Shown here piece after piece: positions 43,548 to 54,802 of a DNA stretch of 64,000 nt. The first letter of the stretch is position 1. Every line of letters starts with the position of its first letter. Origin of the DNA: Huiozyma naganishii CBS 8797 (lineage: Eukaryota; Ascomycota; Saccharomycetes; Saccharomycetales; Saccharomycetaceae). The notes below the pieces were generated by a model, which ran no database searches, was not told the origin of the DNA, and saw only the letters and a program-made list of their open reading frames with translations. The stretch lies in contig NC_035929.1 in NCBI RefSeq assembly GCF_000348985.1, positions 496,001-560,000 of the forward strand, read 5' to 3'. The position numbers and the translations under genes were made by a program.

Positions 43548-44831
43548 TTACTCAAAATATTGAACATTCTCCATTGAGCCTTCATGTACTGTCATCTCCG
43601 TTTTCTTATACAGGTTCAGTTCCCGTTTGATAGGCTGGGCAAATCTCGTGTCAGTAAATACTGCCTCTTCATTTCGAAAGAACATACCATCACACCTGTT
43701 GTACTCTTCTGGAGACCATGTCTCAGAGAGAAAGACGGTATTAGCAAATTCTACCGTTTTCCTAGTAGAGTGTCTCTGAGATGAAGCAGGAACACTATCA
43801 GTTTCATTAACGGGGACATCAACTAGTACATTATCGTGTTCTGCATATAACCGCTGGAATATGTCAGAACGGGAATTGCCTCTATTGTAATAGAACGACT
43901 TTAAGTGAACTTTATTGAGCAGCCGCGGTCTACGCTCCGATCTTGGAGGTGGCTGATTCATTGAGATCATTTTACCTAGTTTAGAGAAGTTTGATAGTAT
44001 ATCACTATCTATAATTGACGAATTATCTTCTAACGTGAGTGACTCTTCTTCATGGACTTGATTCTCGGGTAAATGTTCATCATCGACAATGCGCGGCAAC
44101 GGTTTGGGTATTTCATCGTGGTAAGCATGTAACAGTAAGTTATCGAACGTACCAGCTAAATCGACGAGCATATCATTTTTTGTGCGGTCTACTTCCTCAG
44201 TTACATCGAACAAAGTTTGGAATTCTTCTTTAATAGGTACAATTTCGTCGTACAGAGGTAACGGCTTCGATTGAGGAAGAATTTTTGCCTTCGGTTTAGC
44301 CTTTTTGTTGAAGAAAAATAAATCTAATCCAAATAAAGAGCGTGTTCTCTTTATTGAGTTATGGGAATCTCGAGAGGACGCTTTGCTTTCTTTTGAAGAA
44401 CGCTGTGACGTTTTCCTTGTGAAAAGGTTCTTTTTAACTTGAGCAGATTTGAACTTAGGATGATTATTAATAATTGGGACAACATCACTTTTTGCGTTTG
44501 GCAGCCAAAATGCTGCATCTGAGACAGATGTGGCTTCCGTATCTTGCGTGCGATCAACATTCGAAGCGTATGTTGAAATCGAAGAAGTACCTGAGTCATC
44601 CTTCGAACAGTTGTGGGCAAAAGGTCCGTTTTCGCAATGAGCGGCGCATTTAAAGCTGGTATCAAACACAGATCTCTGGTCACTTTTGGGGGTGAATTGT
44701 TCACCACTCTCTAAATGAAGGTCTTTCTGCGGTTTTCTTCTTTGCATGAAGTTTACCGTCACATTACCATTGCTGGGTGATAATCGACGAGTTTCGACGA
44801 GATTGCCCTTATCGCCATTACTTACTGACAT
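43548..44831 (-). CDS. AFR1: Afr1-like pheromone-receptor regulator
   Basis: Afr1 in S. cerevisiae promotes adaptation to pheromone. It acts on the alpha-factor receptor and, with septins and Glc7 phosphatase, in mating-projection shape. The 427-residue product is shorter than the 620 of S. cerevisiae Afr1. Most of it is polar and disordered, with a basic patch near 140-185. The conserved C-terminal part contains RKTVEFANTVFLSETWSPEEYNR, in which KTVEF fits the PP1-docking RVxF motif. The end, IKRELNLYKKTEMTVHEGS, is the Afr1/YER158C signature. Order TVP23-AFR1-SSS1 matches YDR084C-YDR085C-YDR086C. Most of the N-terminus cannot be assigned function. Confidence 0.82.
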   Translation of the reverse strand: MSVSNGDKGNLVETRRLSPSNGNVTVNFMQRRKPQKDLHLESGEQFTPKSDQRSVFDTSFKCAAHCENGPFAHNCSKDDSGTSSISTYASNVDRTQDTEATSVSDAAFWLPNAKSDVVPIINNHPKFKSAQVKKNLFTRKTSQRSSKESKASSRDSHNSIKRTRSLFGLDLFFFNKKAKPKAKILPQSKPLPLYDEIVPIKEEFQTLFDVTEEVDRTKNDMLVDLAGTFDNLLLHAYHDEIPKPLPRIVDDEHLPENQVHEEESLTLEDNSSIIDSDILSNFSKLGKMISMNQPPPRSERRPRLLNKVHLKSFYYNRGNSRSDIFQRLYAEHDNVLVDVPVNETDSVPASSQRHSTRKTVEFANTVFLSETWSPEEYNRCDGMFFRNEEAVFTDTRFAQPIKRELNLYKKTEMTVHEGSMENVQYFE

Positions 44832-45630
44832 TTTTGCAGAGGAATGAATGATTAAAATTGGTGAGGTAAGAGAAATTGAATTGAGATTTTATACCTGGGT
44901 CTGAGCGATCTTTTGGAGTTAGGAGTATCGAACAAAAAACACTATTGATTTTAGTTTTGTGGCATGTAGGCTGTACGGAAACTCAATTTTTATCCAAACA
45001 CCTGATCGTAGCGATGAAACTCTGTGTACGTAGTTATATGTGGGCGGGTAGAGCTTTAAAAGCTTTTTTTTCTGTATGAGGTCTTGACTATTTAGAAGCT
45101 CCTAAATATTCATTTCTTGTAGGATTACATGCTACTGCCCTGTTAAGATATATATCAGGTTAGATTGCTTGCTATCAAATATTACAAATCAACGGCTGCT
45201 TCATCAATGTTACAACACTGCATATTTTTTTCTTTCTTTTTTCTTGGTCTTGTGTGAATAAAGAGAACGTAGGATTTTGACTTTGTTAACTGTCCAAAAA
45301 TAGTAAACAAGAGACGCATCACACCTGTTGCGTATATGTTTCATATTTGGGGTTCAAATCCTGCACGTAACTCTTGCTAATGAAAGATTTCTACCAAAGA
45401 GTTATCATTGGCTTCTAACAACCCGGTCTCATTGTGGCAGAACGGCTAGTTCTTGTAGTATGATATTAGAAAATGGTGATGGGAGAAGAGCCCGTCATTA
45501 TGTACTTACAATATTATTTAAAGGATTCTACTGCTATTCATGACAGAATGAGGAATAGATAAGCTTTTGAAATCAAAACTTCATGCTGCAGAACACCACT
45601 AGTTGATTCTTCGTAGAAGATGGAGGTTCC
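44832..45630. other. AFR1 promoter region
   Basis: AFR1 and SSS1 are both on the minus strand, so this 0.8 kb is mainly AFR1 promoter. A TGAAAC half-site for Ste12 lies near 45014. A GGTTCAAATCC sequence identical to a polymerase III B box is at 45351-45361, with no tRNA around it. The frame at 45328-45543 shows no recognisable protein. Confidence 0.4.
45351..45361 (+). promoter_or_regulatory. Isolated B-box-like sequence (possible TFIIIC site)
   Basis: GGTTCAAATCC matches the tRNA B-box consensus, but the flanks do not pair as a T stem and there is no A box. It could be an extra-TFIIIC site or a tRNA fossil; chance is also likely. Confidence 0.25.
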
Positions 45631-45843
45631 TTACACAATAACGTATCTGATAGGAATATGGATCAATTTGATAGCATAACCAATCAGACCGACGGCGATG
45701 AAACCAATGCCCACGGCTCTAATGATCTTGAAGTACTCTTTGGTGTCGGGCTTCTTACACTTCTTTAGGAATTGGTTACCATCTCTGATAAACTCCAATG
45801 GAGTATCCAATAGTTGTTTCTCACTGCCCTTTTCACCTGCCAT
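45631..45843 (-). CDS. SSS1: Sss1, Sec61-gamma subunit of the ER translocon
   Basis: Sss1 is the essential tail-anchored gamma subunit of the Sec61 and Ssh1 channels that move proteins into the ER. From the ATG at 45843 (MAGEKGSEKQ) the protein has 70 residues; the longer frame to 45888 would add an unconserved 15-residue extension. The conserved cytosolic amphipathic helix (LEFIRDGNQFLKKCKKPD, about 17-34) clamps the channel. The single membrane span is at about 42-60 (AVGIGFIAVGLIGYAIKLI), and the short end IHIPIRYVIV is nearly invariant in yeasts. Confidence 0.97.
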   Translation of the reverse strand: MAGEKGSEKQLLDTPLEFIRDGNQFLKKCKKPDTKEYFKIIRAVGIGFIAVGLIGYAIKLIHIPIRYVIV

Positions 45844-46102
45844 TGTATTTGTGTGTACTTTGCAGTAGCTATGCCCTGTTAAATACAAGTATGCACTCGA
45901 ACAACAGTTCTAAATGGAAAGTCTCTTATAATTGAAACGTCGCTTGAAATCTATTTTTTTTCTTCCGTGTTTTTTTCTCTGTGTACACAGTAAATTCTAA
46001 TATCAGAACACGTGTAACAAAAGTGCCCGGTGCAGAGTTAATAGTCTACATAAAAGTGATCTACAAAGTAGTCCCTAGTGTTGGATGGTCCAGGTAGAGT
46101 CT

Positions 46103-46951
46103 CTAGAAGCCCTTCCATTCCTCTTCCTCTTCCTCTGCTTCTTCTTTGTCACTTTCCTCGGCACTCTCTTCCGAGGTGGACGAATGCACAGGGTTAATAC
46201 CCCATTGTTTCAACCTGGAGTCGGTCAGCAGTTCCTTTCTGATTTTGACTCTTAACGTTTTGCTCGTGTTTGTGTCAGCGTTGAGTTTCACAAAGATCTG
46301 CATGAATTTTTCCAATGGTGTCGTTTGTACCCATTCTTTCAACTGTTCAGGGTCAACTTCCCCTTCGTCCTCGTCGAATTCATCGTTGCGATCTGTATAG
46401 ACTCTCTCCCACTCATCAAAAAAGATGTCCATGATATGTAGCGGAACACCGTTGTACACTTTAGAGTCACCACTCAATGGGATAGACCCCAACACCTTCT
46501 CGATGTACCTGTCGACCAACTGCTCGTTCCACTCTCTTGACATCAGGTATTTCAATTGATTGAAGAGAACTCTTCTAATCAATAAATAAAATTTATCCAA
46601 TCTGTATCTGTCGATGTTGAACCATTCTATGCATATAACCTTCCAAAAGGCTCTACTTAGCTTGATAAACGTCTTGTCATTCTCGGTAAGTTCGCCTTGC
46701 TTTTTATTATCTGTCGCGTGGAAGCACAGCATATAAAGTTCACCCAATTTGTTTGCGAGTCTCTGTTGTGGTCTTGGCTTGTCGCTAAACCACATTGCGT
46801 AGTACAAACCCTTCCATAGTTTGTCGAACTGGAATTGTTTTGCGTTTTTGAGTTTGTCCTCGCTGATCAACTTTTCTAGCGCCTCCAGGGATTTCTCCCT
46901 CACCGTTCTTTGGTTTGAGGACAATTGTTTGACAAAATTTGAGGTCTCCAT
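46103..46951 (-). CDS. RRP1: Rrp1, nucleolar 60S-subunit biogenesis factor
   Basis: Rrp1 (human RRP1/Nop52 family) is an essential nucleolar protein of early 60S particles, needed for processing of 27S pre-rRNA. The 282-residue product (278 in S. cerevisiae) has the conserved N-terminal helical domain: [18 protein letters not shown] (about 6-23), [18 protein letters not shown] (46-63), and [18 protein letters not shown]. The C-terminus is acidic with Ser/Glu-rich runs and ends EWKGF. PAC and RRPE elements lie 80-110 bp upstream. The position between SSS1 and SLU7 equals YDR087C. Confidence 0.96.
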   Translation of the reverse strand: METSNFVKQLSSNQRTVREKSLEALEKLISEDKLKNAKQFQFDKLWKGLYYAMWFSDKPRPQQRLANKLGELYMLCFHATDNKKQGELTENDKTFIKLSRAFWKVICIEWFNIDRYRLDKFYLLIRRVLFNQLKYLMSREWNEQLVDRYIEKVLGSIPLSGDSKVYNGVPLHIMDIFFDEWERVYTDRNDEFDEDEGEVDPEQLKEWVQTTPLEKFMQIFVKLNADTNTSKTLRVKIRKELLTDSRLKQWGINPVHSSTSEESAEESDKEEAEEEEEEWKGF

Positions 46952-47031
46952 TCTATCTGATTTGACAATGACACTCTGTTCTTTCTAATTGCATCTTTTT
47001 GAGGGAGATGTCTTGCAAGAGAAGCACAGGC

Positions 47032-47040
47032 TCATCGCTA
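47032..47040 (-). promoter_or_regulatory. PAC element of RRP1
   Basis: On the gene's strand the sequence is GCGATGAGC, 81 bp upstream of the start codon. It pairs with the RRPE just beyond. Confidence 0.7.
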
Positions 47041-47052
47041 AATTTTACCAAA

Positions 47053-47063
47053 AATTTTCCATT
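47053..47063 (-). promoter_or_regulatory. RRPE element of RRP1
   Basis: On the gene's strand this reads TGGAAAATTTT followed by TT, an RRPE (Stb3) site 12 bases from the PAC element. The tandem arrangement is typical of ribosome-biogenesis promoters. Confidence 0.7.
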
Positions 47064-47151
47064 AACAAAAATTTCGTAGTACATTTTTTTTTGGCACTTG
47101 TCTTGTATTCACTCGTCGGTAATGATTATTTGCTCGAATCTACAAGCAACC

Positions 47152-48189
47152 TCAATCGTACATATCCTGTAACATTCTCTTCCTCTTGCCGTCTTGTTTG
47201 GTTCCTGACAGTTTCTGCGCCTGCAATTTAGTGTAATCAATTTCCACTTCCTGATCTTCTCCGCTCTCTTTGTCACTCCTCTTTTGCTTCTTCAACATCG
47301 CTTCGTATTTCGTCGGGTTGGCAATAAGGACGTGCTCTATTTTCTTGGCGTCTACGACCTCATCTCTGACACCTGCTTGCTTTGCGTAGGTTCGGCTGAA
47401 CTTGTTCAGTTCGTCTAGTTCTGCTCCTTCCCCTGTCAGGTACCTTCTAAACATTTTACTCTTTTCATCGATGGACCCAACGGTCTCGTCCTTGTAGATC
47501 CTTGATTTCGGATCGTATCTCGTCTCCGAAGAGTTAATATCGTTCAAGTATGCCGCTTTATCCTCCCTGAGTCGTATCGATGCCTTGACACCGTTCCCCT
47601 TTGTCACTTGGCTGCGTTTCGCTCTCCGTTCCTTAAATTCCTCGAGCAACCCGAGCTTCGTCAGTTCAACCTCCTCGTCCGTATCATATTGATCGCCTTG
47701 GCCACCGTCATCCAACGTCGCTCCATGGACTCTGTCCCCCCATTTGTCCAGCACAGCGTCGTAATCTTCACCGGAATACCCAAACCACCTGTCCTTCTTC
47801 GCATCCCAGTCCAGTTTCTCGTCATCTCTGATTTTAACGTTACTCGATTGAACAGCAACTTCTTGAACTGCGGGGACCTTCCTGGGCCTCTCGAGACAGT
47901 CTCTCTTAAGGTGGCCACGAGCACCGCAATTCTCACACAAGGTACTCCCCGCAGGGCGCGAGCCATCTTTAAACGAGTCGACTATCCCCCTCCCAAGCTT
48001 CGAAACACCGTTGTTATCTATATCGAACAGGTTCTTCTTGGTCGGATCCTGCCGATGGTGCTCTAAGTAGTCATCAGCCTGGCCATCCTTGCCCTTCTCA
48101 CCGTAGAACCACGGCTTTGTCTTGATATACCGTGGGATATGCTCATTTTCATGTTTTTTACCACCCGTGTTACGCTGTTTAGAGGACAT
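47152..48189 (-). CDS. SLU7: Slu7, second-step pre-mRNA splicing factor
   Basis: Slu7 acts with Prp18 and Prp22 at the second catalytic step of splicing and helps select distant 3' splice sites. From the ATG at 48189 (MSSKQRN) the protein has 345 residues (382 in S. cerevisiae); the longer upstream frame toward 48231 adds a hydrophobic, unconserved extension. The early block IPRYIKTKPWFYG (18-30) is typical. The CCHC zinc knuckle has Cys85, Cys88, His93 and Cys98. Conserved DWDAKKDRWFGY (about 126-137) follows, then an acidic, Lys-rich half. Its 3' end lies close to the RRP1 promoter. Confidence 0.95.
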   Translation of the reverse strand: MSSKQRNTGGKKHENEHIPRYIKTKPWFYGEKGKDGQADDYLEHHRQDPTKKNLFDIDNNGVSKLGRGIVDSFKDGSRPAGSTLCENCGARGHLKRDCLERPRKVPAVQEVAVQSSNVKIRDDEKLDWDAKKDRWFGYSGEDYDAVLDKWGDRVHGATLDDGGQGDQYDTDEEVELTKLGLLEEFKERRAKRSQVTKGNGVKASIRLREDKAAYLNDINSSETRYDPKSRIYKDETVGSIDEKSKMFRRYLTGEGAELDELNKFSRTYAKQAGVRDEVVDAKKIEHVLIANPTKYEAMLKKQKRSDKESGEDQEVEIDYTKLQAQKLSGTKQDGKRKRMLQDMYD

Positions 48190-48825
48190 GCTGGAGCTCA
48201 GATACGGGACCACTGCAACTAGAACCAGCAACTACAACTACAACCACATCATCACCGCGAGCCACCTCTTCTGTCTGTATACTATATATCTTTACAAGGC
48301 ACACAGGGGATAGACCCAGACACATCCAAGGTACAGACAGCTGGACAGCAGTTGATCTTCAAGATGAGATGCCGGAGTGTTGCTGTCCCTGACTTTCCCC
48401 TGTCCCGGCCAACTTCGACCTTCCACAAAGCACGCTACACACGGTCCCCGGTCAAACTACAATGAGAATACGAAGATAAGTCCCGGTGCGATAAGCTGCT
48501 GACTCCGCCCAAGAGAGAAGTTTTTTCAGTGGGTGTTTGATAGTGCAGTGCGAACAAGACGCACGCCAAGAGACTCGGATGTCTCCGAACCGTATAAATA
48601 GGAGAGAGGGAACCTCTGCTGGGGGTCCACGTGGGAGTGTGTACTGTGCTTTTTGAGGAATTGATACTTTTCATCAGTTGGATATCCTTTTTTTTACACT
48701 ATGTGCACATTTTAATTGTACTTTCTGCAAAATGGTGTTCAAAGGGGGTGGAAAAGTACAGGTATAGGGAACCGTGTTGTATTTGTGACTAGAAAGCAGT
48801 CGGGAGACACATTATTACCTGTTTA
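48190..48825. other. SLU7-VTC5 divergent promoter region
   Basis: GC-rich near the middle. A Pho4-type E-box is at 48628-48635, and a TATA-like GTATAAATA lies near 48592. No RNA gene is visible. Confidence 0.45.
48628..48635 (+). promoter_or_regulatory. Pho4 binding site upstream of VTC5
   Basis: CACGTGGG is the high-affinity Pho4 sequence (E-box followed by GG). It lies 191 bp before the VTC5 ATG. VTC genes are part of the phosphate-starvation response in S. cerevisiae, so the site suits its neighbour. Confidence 0.6.
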
Positions 48826-51387
48826 ATGAACTTTGCACCTGTGCATTTCGGAAATGCGTTGCTGAGTCGGTCCGTGCCCGAGTGGAGGCACTACAATATG
48901 GATTACGACGAGCTGAGGAGGCACATTTTGCGTTTGGAGAATGATGATTCCGGGGCCGTTTCGGAGTCAACCGCGAGTGAGCTGGTGCAGCTGTTCGAGG
49001 CGCAGTTCCAGATTATTAACGCGTTCACGGCTTTGAAGGTCAAAGAGATTGCATTGCGGATTGTTTCTGTGGAAACGTCTCTCATCAGGTATAACTCTAC
49101 GATAGAGGAGAACTCGCTGCCGTATAACAGAAAGAAACTCAAAATGATACGGTCACACACCAAGAGACTGAACAAGGAACTGAAACTTTTTTCCAGGTAT
49201 ATCGTTTTACAGCGTGTGGCTGTGAAGAAACTGCTGCAGAAACTAAGAAACTGCAGGGGCAACTGTGAAGAACTTATCCAAACTATATTGCATTTACAAG
49301 AATCACAGCAGGGGTACGAGGGGATCTCATTCCAAAGGATAGACCTGGATCCGTACTTGTTCGAAATATCTCTCATCTTTGACATACTGGCAGATATGTT
49401 CAAGAAACTGGAGCATAATCAACTTAACCTTGCATATCTGTCCGAGGTGGACGGAGTGTTGAGTCCCGAGACACGGTTTCAACCATTGTCCGGCTCGCAG
49501 CAGTTTGACTCCCAAAGTTCATCCACGTTGAATATAAAATCCATCTTGGAATTCGATACCATTTTCATATCAGAGGGTGAGTCTCTTCAAAAGTTTATAT
49601 TGTCGCCAGAGGATCCCGGTGAATTTAAGTTTTACTTACTCTCGTCAGACTTCCAATTACTGGACGATAGCGTAATGTCAACGACAAAGGATATCATTGA
49701 AAATATTGTACCATCTGCATCCACGGATCCAAGAAAGGCGCTGGCAATAAAAAAGTCAGTGAAATCTTTGCGGTCCTTCAAAGAAATACCAAACGTGCCA
49801 TCGTTCACCTCATTGGCAAGCATTCCACTTGGTAACGACACTAGTTCCCTGAGCGCAGTTCAAAATAGCGGACCCAGCAGTTCTTCTGCAAATCCATTCT
49901 CCACCCGTATACAGATACAGCTTTTGAGCTCCCCTGACGCAGATATATCTGCAGCACTCAGTGACCTAGCTTTTAATAGACATCCGAATTTAACCATCAC
50001 AAACGGCGATGACGAAAAGGATGATGCAATTGCAATGTGTCATGTAGGAGGCCTGAGGGATCACTGCATTACTAATCATCTCACGAGAACACAATTGAGG
50101 GATATCATGCTCGGTAATGGTGCTGTCCCGCAGCTGGATCTTAGCACACTTCCTCCCATAGAGAAGTCGATCGCCGATTGGATCAAAACTCGCCAACTCG
50201 CTTCGGTACCACCTTTGATAGACTTGAAACGGACTCGATTTGTTTCATATACGGATACCGGTGCCTATTTACTGTCTCTTGATGAGGACATAACTTTGGA
50301 GAAGGGACAACAAATTCCATACTCGTTTTTTGAACTTGTATTCATACCGAACGATCAAGCAAGTAGTAACCACACTGCGCGGCCCTTTGATAAGACAAAG
50401 GACAAGACTCTCAAGAAAATATGCGAGCGCTTGATAGAAAACCAACAGATATGCTACCCGCTACCTGACCATAATACCATATGGGCATTTTGTTTCGAAA
50501 TGTCCCAAACAGATTTCAATCCAGATGATATTGTAAGGCTCTTGCTCAAGAACGAATATGTTCTCCAGCCGGGGGACAACCTCAGCATACAAGAGATGTT
50601 CCAATTAGGTAGGTCCACAATTTTTGAGATGTGTTCTACACAGTTTAAATTGAAAAACTCCAATCTGGCAACAGAGAACGAATATTTACCAAGGGAGAGC
50701 AGTGAGGAAACCCAAACTAAAACCAATGAACAAGGTGAAAATAGGATTCGGTATTGGAACGAATTTGATGACGGAGATGAAAGTATTCGTAATGACAATT
50801 TTTACATGGTTGGAGATGATGGGTCATCGACTTTGACTTCGGACAATAACGATCATGGATTCATAAAGTTCAACAGGAACTTTATTAATTCAATGTACAA
50901 TACATGCGAGAGTTTAAAGGGATTCTTACATCTGGACGCTAAATCGGACCATCGTTCTCAGTCCTCCCGATATGGCTCCACTCTTTCGGTCGACACGAAC
51001 TCATCGCAGCAGCGGGATCTGCAGCGTCTTCTCGAGTATGAAGATCAGGGTTCAGAAAGTGTTTATGAATTCAAGCACGACGAAATGGTTTCATATTTTT
51101 ATCTTTCCGTCCTACTTACTTCATGTCTGACTTCGGGAATCTCCTTGGGGATCGTGCTGTCAGTGTTTAGGAACGATTCTCAAAACGTTGAACTTGAGCA
51201 GCGGTCACTCCTTGTGTTCATCATGGTTATATCATTGGTTACATCACTTTTGTTGATATGTGTTGGACTGCTCCTACTTTTTAGTAGATTTACATTAGCT
51301 CCAACCTGGCACTACGTTTCGTGTTTCAGTTTATTCGGCATAATTACTGTAACTGTTTGTTATGGGATAATCGAGATATTTTTTTAG
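48826..51387 (+). CDS. VTC5: Vtc5, SPX-domain subunit of the vacuolar polyphosphate polymerase
   Basis: Vtc5 stimulates polyphosphate synthesis by the vacuolar transporter chaperone complex on the vacuole membrane. The 853-residue product (YDR089W in S. cerevisiae) begins with an SPX domain. It shows [15 protein letters not shown] (about 20-34) and the helix with the [20 protein letters not shown] lysines (about 105-125) that bind inositol pyrophosphates. A central domain related to the VTC tunnel fold follows (about 245-640), without obvious catalytic motifs. The C-terminal three membrane segments (about 760-853) are DUF202-like. A Pho4 site upstream fits phosphate control. Confidence 0.93.
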   Translation: MNFAPVHFGNALLSRSVPEWRHYNMDYDELRRHILRLENDDSGAVSESTASELVQLFEAQFQIINAFTALKVKEIALRIVSVETSLIRYNSTIEENSLPYNRKKLKMIRSHTKRLNKELKLFSRYIVLQRVAVKKLLQKLRNCRGNCEELIQTILHLQESQQGYEGISFQRIDLDPYLFEISLIFDILADMFKKLEHNQLNLAYLSEVDGVLSPETRFQPLSGSQQFDSQSSSTLNIKSILEFDTIFISEGESLQKFILSPEDPGEFKFYLLSSDFQLLDDSVMSTTKDIIENIVPSASTDPRKALAIKKSVKSLRSFKEIPNVPSFTSLASIPLGNDTSSLSAVQNSGPSSSSANPFSTRIQIQLLSSPDADISAALSDLAFNRHPNLTITNGDDEKDDAIAMCHVGGLRDHCITNHLTRTQLRDIMLGNGAVPQLDLSTLPPIEKSIADWIKTRQLASVPPLIDLKRTRFVSYTDTGAYLLSLDEDITLEKGQQIPYSFFELVFIPNDQASSNHTARPFDKTKDKTLKKICERLIENQQICYPLPDHNTIWAFCFEMSQTDFNPDDIVRLLLKNEYVLQPGDNLSIQEMFQLGRSTIFEMCSTQFKLKNSNLATENEYLPRESSEETQTKTNEQGENRIRYWNEFDDGDESIRNDNFYMVGDDGSSTLTSDNNDHGFIKFNRNFINSMYNTCESLKGFLHLDAKSDHRSQSSRYGSTLSVDTNSSQQRDLQRLLEYEDQGSESVYEFKHDEMVSYFYLSVLLTSCLTSGISLGIVLSVFRNDSQNVELEQRSLLVFIMVISLVTSLLLICVGLLLLFSRFTLAPTWHYVSCFSLFGIITVTVCYGIIEIFF

Positions 51388-51555
51388 CCGGAGTACACGG
51401 AAAGCTATATACGTAACATGTACCTAATCCAATATATATTCAAAACGTACCACAATCTGGAATAATTTATCTGGTTCGCACCTTATTTGGTTCAAGCAAA
51501 GCAAAATTTTCGTTTGAGAACGCATTACAAATTCGACACGTTTTGAAGCGTGGTA

Positions 51556-52557
51556 TCATATTTTGATACTACCAGAAGTGCCAACTTCGCTGGGACCCCT
51601 TTGCAAGATGATTCCATGGATTGCGTGGACATTGCAGGTGTTACGGTTAAAATCTTTAACATCCTCTAATTCGTATTCCCTTGGACCATTTTCATAGTAA
51701 AAGTCCTCCTCGTCATCCTCGTCAGGATGCAATTCCCTGGTTTTGTCTCTGTAATAGGATGCGCCTTTCAATGTGGAGTGAATGGTCTCGTAATGCTCGT
51801 TAGTGAACCCGCTTTCTTTGTCAATGTTCGTGAAACTTTCGTCGCCAGTTTCACGTAATTCGCTAATATTCTCGTCTGAATCAACAAATTTTTCCTTTGT
51901 AAACCATTTGAATCGGCAACACCAGATAAAATGGGACAAGAAGATTCCAATTTCCATCCCCGCAATGATACTGTACAGTATGATACCCATTACGTCCATA
52001 GTACCCACTATAACAGAGGCAATGGATAACCAGGCACCTAGAGAATCAATGAAAAGGAACATAAAGTTGATACCAACGACTCTCCCCTTCCTTTTGATCA
52101 ATTCAAAGTAAGGAGGCAGTAAGCCGATACCTAGCAGTGCGGAAGCCAAGATACCGAAAATCAAATCTGGCCAAGTAGTACCCTTTTCGTACAGGGGTCT
52201 CAACCACAAGATGAAGCCGACTTCCATCCCAATGTCAGTCAACACAATCCCCAGCATGATTGCAACGATCTTCCATCTTGTCATCTTGCATGGCGGATAG
52301 TAGCAGGTCTGCGCAAAACTGACCGCGCAGAAAACCATGAAAAGATGGGGCTGCACTTGTAAGATGACATTGGGTGCACTAATACAGAAATAGATCGCAA
52401 AGGGGATCCCTGAAACAACCCATAAAAACATCATCAGCGGTGGAAGACCGGTACAGTCCTTCTTCCTCCAGTTAGAGATAATTTGAGGAATTAATTGGAC
52501 ACACCAACATATGGTGGCCACTGTACCAAGAGCGGTAGATGCACCTTCCGATACCAT
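51556..52557 (-). CDS. ILT1: Ilt1-like PQ-loop membrane protein
   Basis: The 333-residue product corresponds by position and sequence to S. cerevisiae YDR090C (ILT1), named for ionic-liquid tolerance and otherwise poorly characterised. It has seven or so hydrophobic spans in the first 220 residues. A PQ-loop-type motif CVQLIPQIISNWRKKDCTGLPP spans membrane helix 1 and the following loop; PQ-loop proteins include small-molecule transporters of lysosomes and vacuoles. The last 110 residues are a polar acidic cytosolic tail. Substrate and location cannot be told from the sequence. Confidence 0.85.
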   Translation of the reverse strand: MVSEGASTALGTVATICWCVQLIPQIISNWRKKDCTGLPPLMMFLWVVSGIPFAIYFCISAPNVILQVQPHLFMVFCAVSFAQTCYYPPCKMTRWKIVAIMLGIVLTDIGMEVGFILWLRPLYEKGTTWPDLIFGILASALLGIGLLPPYFELIKRKGRVVGINFMFLFIDSLGAWLSIASVIVGTMDVMGIILYSIIAGMEIGIFLSHFIWCCRFKWFTKEKFVDSDENISELRETGDESFTNIDKESGFTNEHYETIHSTLKGASYYRDKTRELHPDEDDEEDFYYENGPREYELEDVKDFNRNTCNVHAIHGIILQRGPSEVGTSGSIKI

Positions 52558-52969
52558 CAGTGCAGTGTAGAGTGGTTTGTTTTTACGTTAAAGTTTGTGT
52601 TTATAGACAGTGTGGCAGGGGTCCTCGAGATGGTCGGAAGAAACGTCAAGTACGACTCATCTCCGAAGCGCCTTTATACAAGGAAGAATTTCATTTTTTC
52701 CTCGAGAGATTAAGAGAAAAAAAGAAATATTTTTGTCCATTTCCAGATAAGGTGTTATCGCCATATTAGATTACATTGAAGGTAAACTATGCAGAAGAAG
52801 TCAGACCTTCCCTGCTGGAGGTGAGAATCTGGGGTAATTACTAGCGTCAGGATAGCTGCGATGCGTTCTTTCTAAAGTGAAGTTTTCTTGTTTTCGGTAT
52901 GCATTCCGTATGGGAAAAAAAAATTAAATAAATACGTTAAATATTACTGTACAAAAGAACAGGCTCAAA
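52558..52969. other. RLI1-ILT1 intergenic region
   Basis: This is the ILT1 promoter side and the RLI1 3' end, both on the minus strand. An A-run with AAATAAATA near 52915-52935 suits RLI1 polyadenylation. Nothing else is recognised. Confidence 0.4.
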
Positions 52970-54802
52970 TCACACACCGCTGTTATCTAGGAAGAAGTAG
53001 TTACCTGAAAGTTTCTGTTCTTTATCCATTTGCGAGTCTAGCTTGTTGATTCTTGGTCTGAAAGAGTTTGGATCTCTTCTGAAAGTGACGTTCAGGTTCT
53101 TCAAGAATCTGTTACACCCAGTCAACAAAGATTCAGGAGCGCTGGCGTGGGCGGATTTCGATGGGGTACCATCGAAGACGATAACTTTATCGGCCAAGTA
53201 TGTGGCCATGATGAAATCGTGCTCGACAATGAATGCAGTCTTCTTGTTGTGTAGAATGAATCTTCTGATGACCTTGGAACAGATAATACGCTGTTCAGAA
53301 TCCAAGTAGGCGGAAGGTTCATCGATCAAGTAAATGTCGGCAGGAATACCCAGGGACAAGACGATGGCGACTCTTTGCAATTCACCACCGGACAAGTGCT
53401 TCACCTCTTGGTCAATGATGTCATCGATCCTCAATGGTTTCACAACATCCGTTTGGAATTGAGGGTTCAAGAACTGACCTCTAATTTTCTTGAAGAACAA
53501 CTGTCTAACAGTACCAGGGAATTTTGGAGCAATAGTCTGCGGTTTCATGGAGACGTTTAGCTTGGGGACTTCGATACCGTCATCGGCAGCGATGGCACCA
53601 GCCAACAACTTGATCAGCGTAGTCTTACCGGTACCGTTCTCACCCATCATCACCAAGATTTCAGAGTCTGAGAACTCACCTTCGTCCACTTTCAAGGAGA
53701 AATCACCTTGAGTACGCTTCATGCTTGGGTATTGATAAGCGTTAGTGGCTTCACCCTTCATCTCTTCGGTCGCATCGGCGATTCTGAATTGCAAAGCTTC
53801 AGTTCTGAACCTCAAGTTTTCAGCAGGAATGTGACCATCTAGGAAAATATTGATACCTTCTCTGACGGAAGATGGCAACGTCACCACACCGTACACTGAT
53901 GGGACACCGTAGATGATGCAAATGAAATCGGACAAGTAGTCAAGCACAGACAAATCGTGCTCCACACAGATAACGTACTTGGTTGGTTCCAACAAGGATC
54001 TGATAACCTGGGCGGCCTTTAGACGTTGCTTGACATCCAGATAAGAGGAAGGTTCGTCAAACATGTACACATCGGCGTCTTGAACAGCAGACATTGCAAT
54101 GGCGAATCTTTGCAACTCACCACCGGACAACTTGTCAATATCTCTGTTCAGAACATTCTCCAATTGCAGAGCCTTAATCAAGCTCTTCACCACATCCACA
54201 TCTTTCTCCTTTCTCAACTTCAACAACTCGCCGACTTTCTGGACAGGGCCCTTGATCGCTCTTGGTAAGTTATCAACGTATTGTGGTTTGATAATGGCCT
54301 TGATGTCATCTTCCAGCATTTTCGTGAAGTAATTTTGCAACTCAGACCCACGGAAATACTTGATAATCTCTTGCCATTCTGGTGGGTCCTCGTACCTCCC
54401 CAAGTTAGGTTTCTGCTTACCAGCAAGAATCTTCAAGGCGGTGGATTTACCGATACCATTAGTACCGACCAACCCCAGCACTTGGCCAGGTCTTGGAGTT
54501 GGCAATCTGTGCAACTTGAAACTGTTGGCAGAGTATCTGTGTGTAGTGTGCGACTCCAGGTTAGTAGGCAAATTGATGATCTGAATGGCATCGAAGGGAC
54601 ACTTCTTGACACAGATACCACACCCAATACACAGAATTTCGGAGATGAAAGCAATTTTAGAAGTTGGCGTCACCTCAATACAGAGTTTACCGGTCTTGAC
54701 CACGGGACACGACCGCTTACATTCCTGACGACACTTCTTGGGCTTACACCTGTCAGCACTGACAATTGCAATACGACTGTTCTTGTCGTCCTTGGAACTC
54801 AT
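52970..54802 (-). CDS. RLI1: Rli1/ABCE1, iron-sulfur ABC ATPase for ribosome recycling
   Basis: Rli1 splits post-termination ribosomes and also acts in initiation and subunit export. The 610-residue product (608 in S. cerevisiae) has two N-terminal 4Fe-4S clusters: cysteines 19, 24, 28, 32 with 41, and 58, 61, 64, 68. Then come two ABC domains with Walker [10 protein letters not shown] (113-121) and GENGTGKTT (near 385), and signatures LSGGELQR in both. The sequence is among the most conserved in eukaryotes and is complete here. Codon use is biased toward highly expressed types. An RRPE-type site lies 169 bp upstream. It is divergent with UBC13, as YDR091C-YDR092W. Confidence 0.98.
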   Translation of the reverse strand: MSSKDDKNSRIAIVSADRCKPKKCRQECKRSCPVVKTGKLCIEVTPTSKIAFISEILCIGCGICVKKCPFDAIQIINLPTNLESHTTHRYSANSFKLHRLPTPRPGQVLGLVGTNGIGKSTALKILAGKQKPNLGRYEDPPEWQEIIKYFRGSELQNYFTKMLEDDIKAIIKPQYVDNLPRAIKGPVQKVGELLKLRKEKDVDVVKSLIKALQLENVLNRDIDKLSGGELQRFAIAMSAVQDADVYMFDEPSSYLDVKQRLKAAQVIRSLLEPTKYVICVEHDLSVLDYLSDFICIIYGVPSVYGVVTLPSSVREGINIFLDGHIPAENLRFRTEALQFRIADATEEMKGEATNAYQYPSMKRTQGDFSLKVDEGEFSDSEILVMMGENGTGKTTLIKLLAGAIAADDGIEVPKLNVSMKPQTIAPKFPGTVRQLFFKKIRGQFLNPQFQTDVVKPLRIDDIIDQEVKHLSGGELQRVAIVLSLGIPADIYLIDEPSAYLDSEQRIICSKVIRRFILHNKKTAFIVEHDFIMATYLADKVIVFDGTPSKSAHASAPESLLTGCNRFLKNLNVTFRRDPNSFRPRINKLDSQMDKEQKLSGNYFFLDNSGV

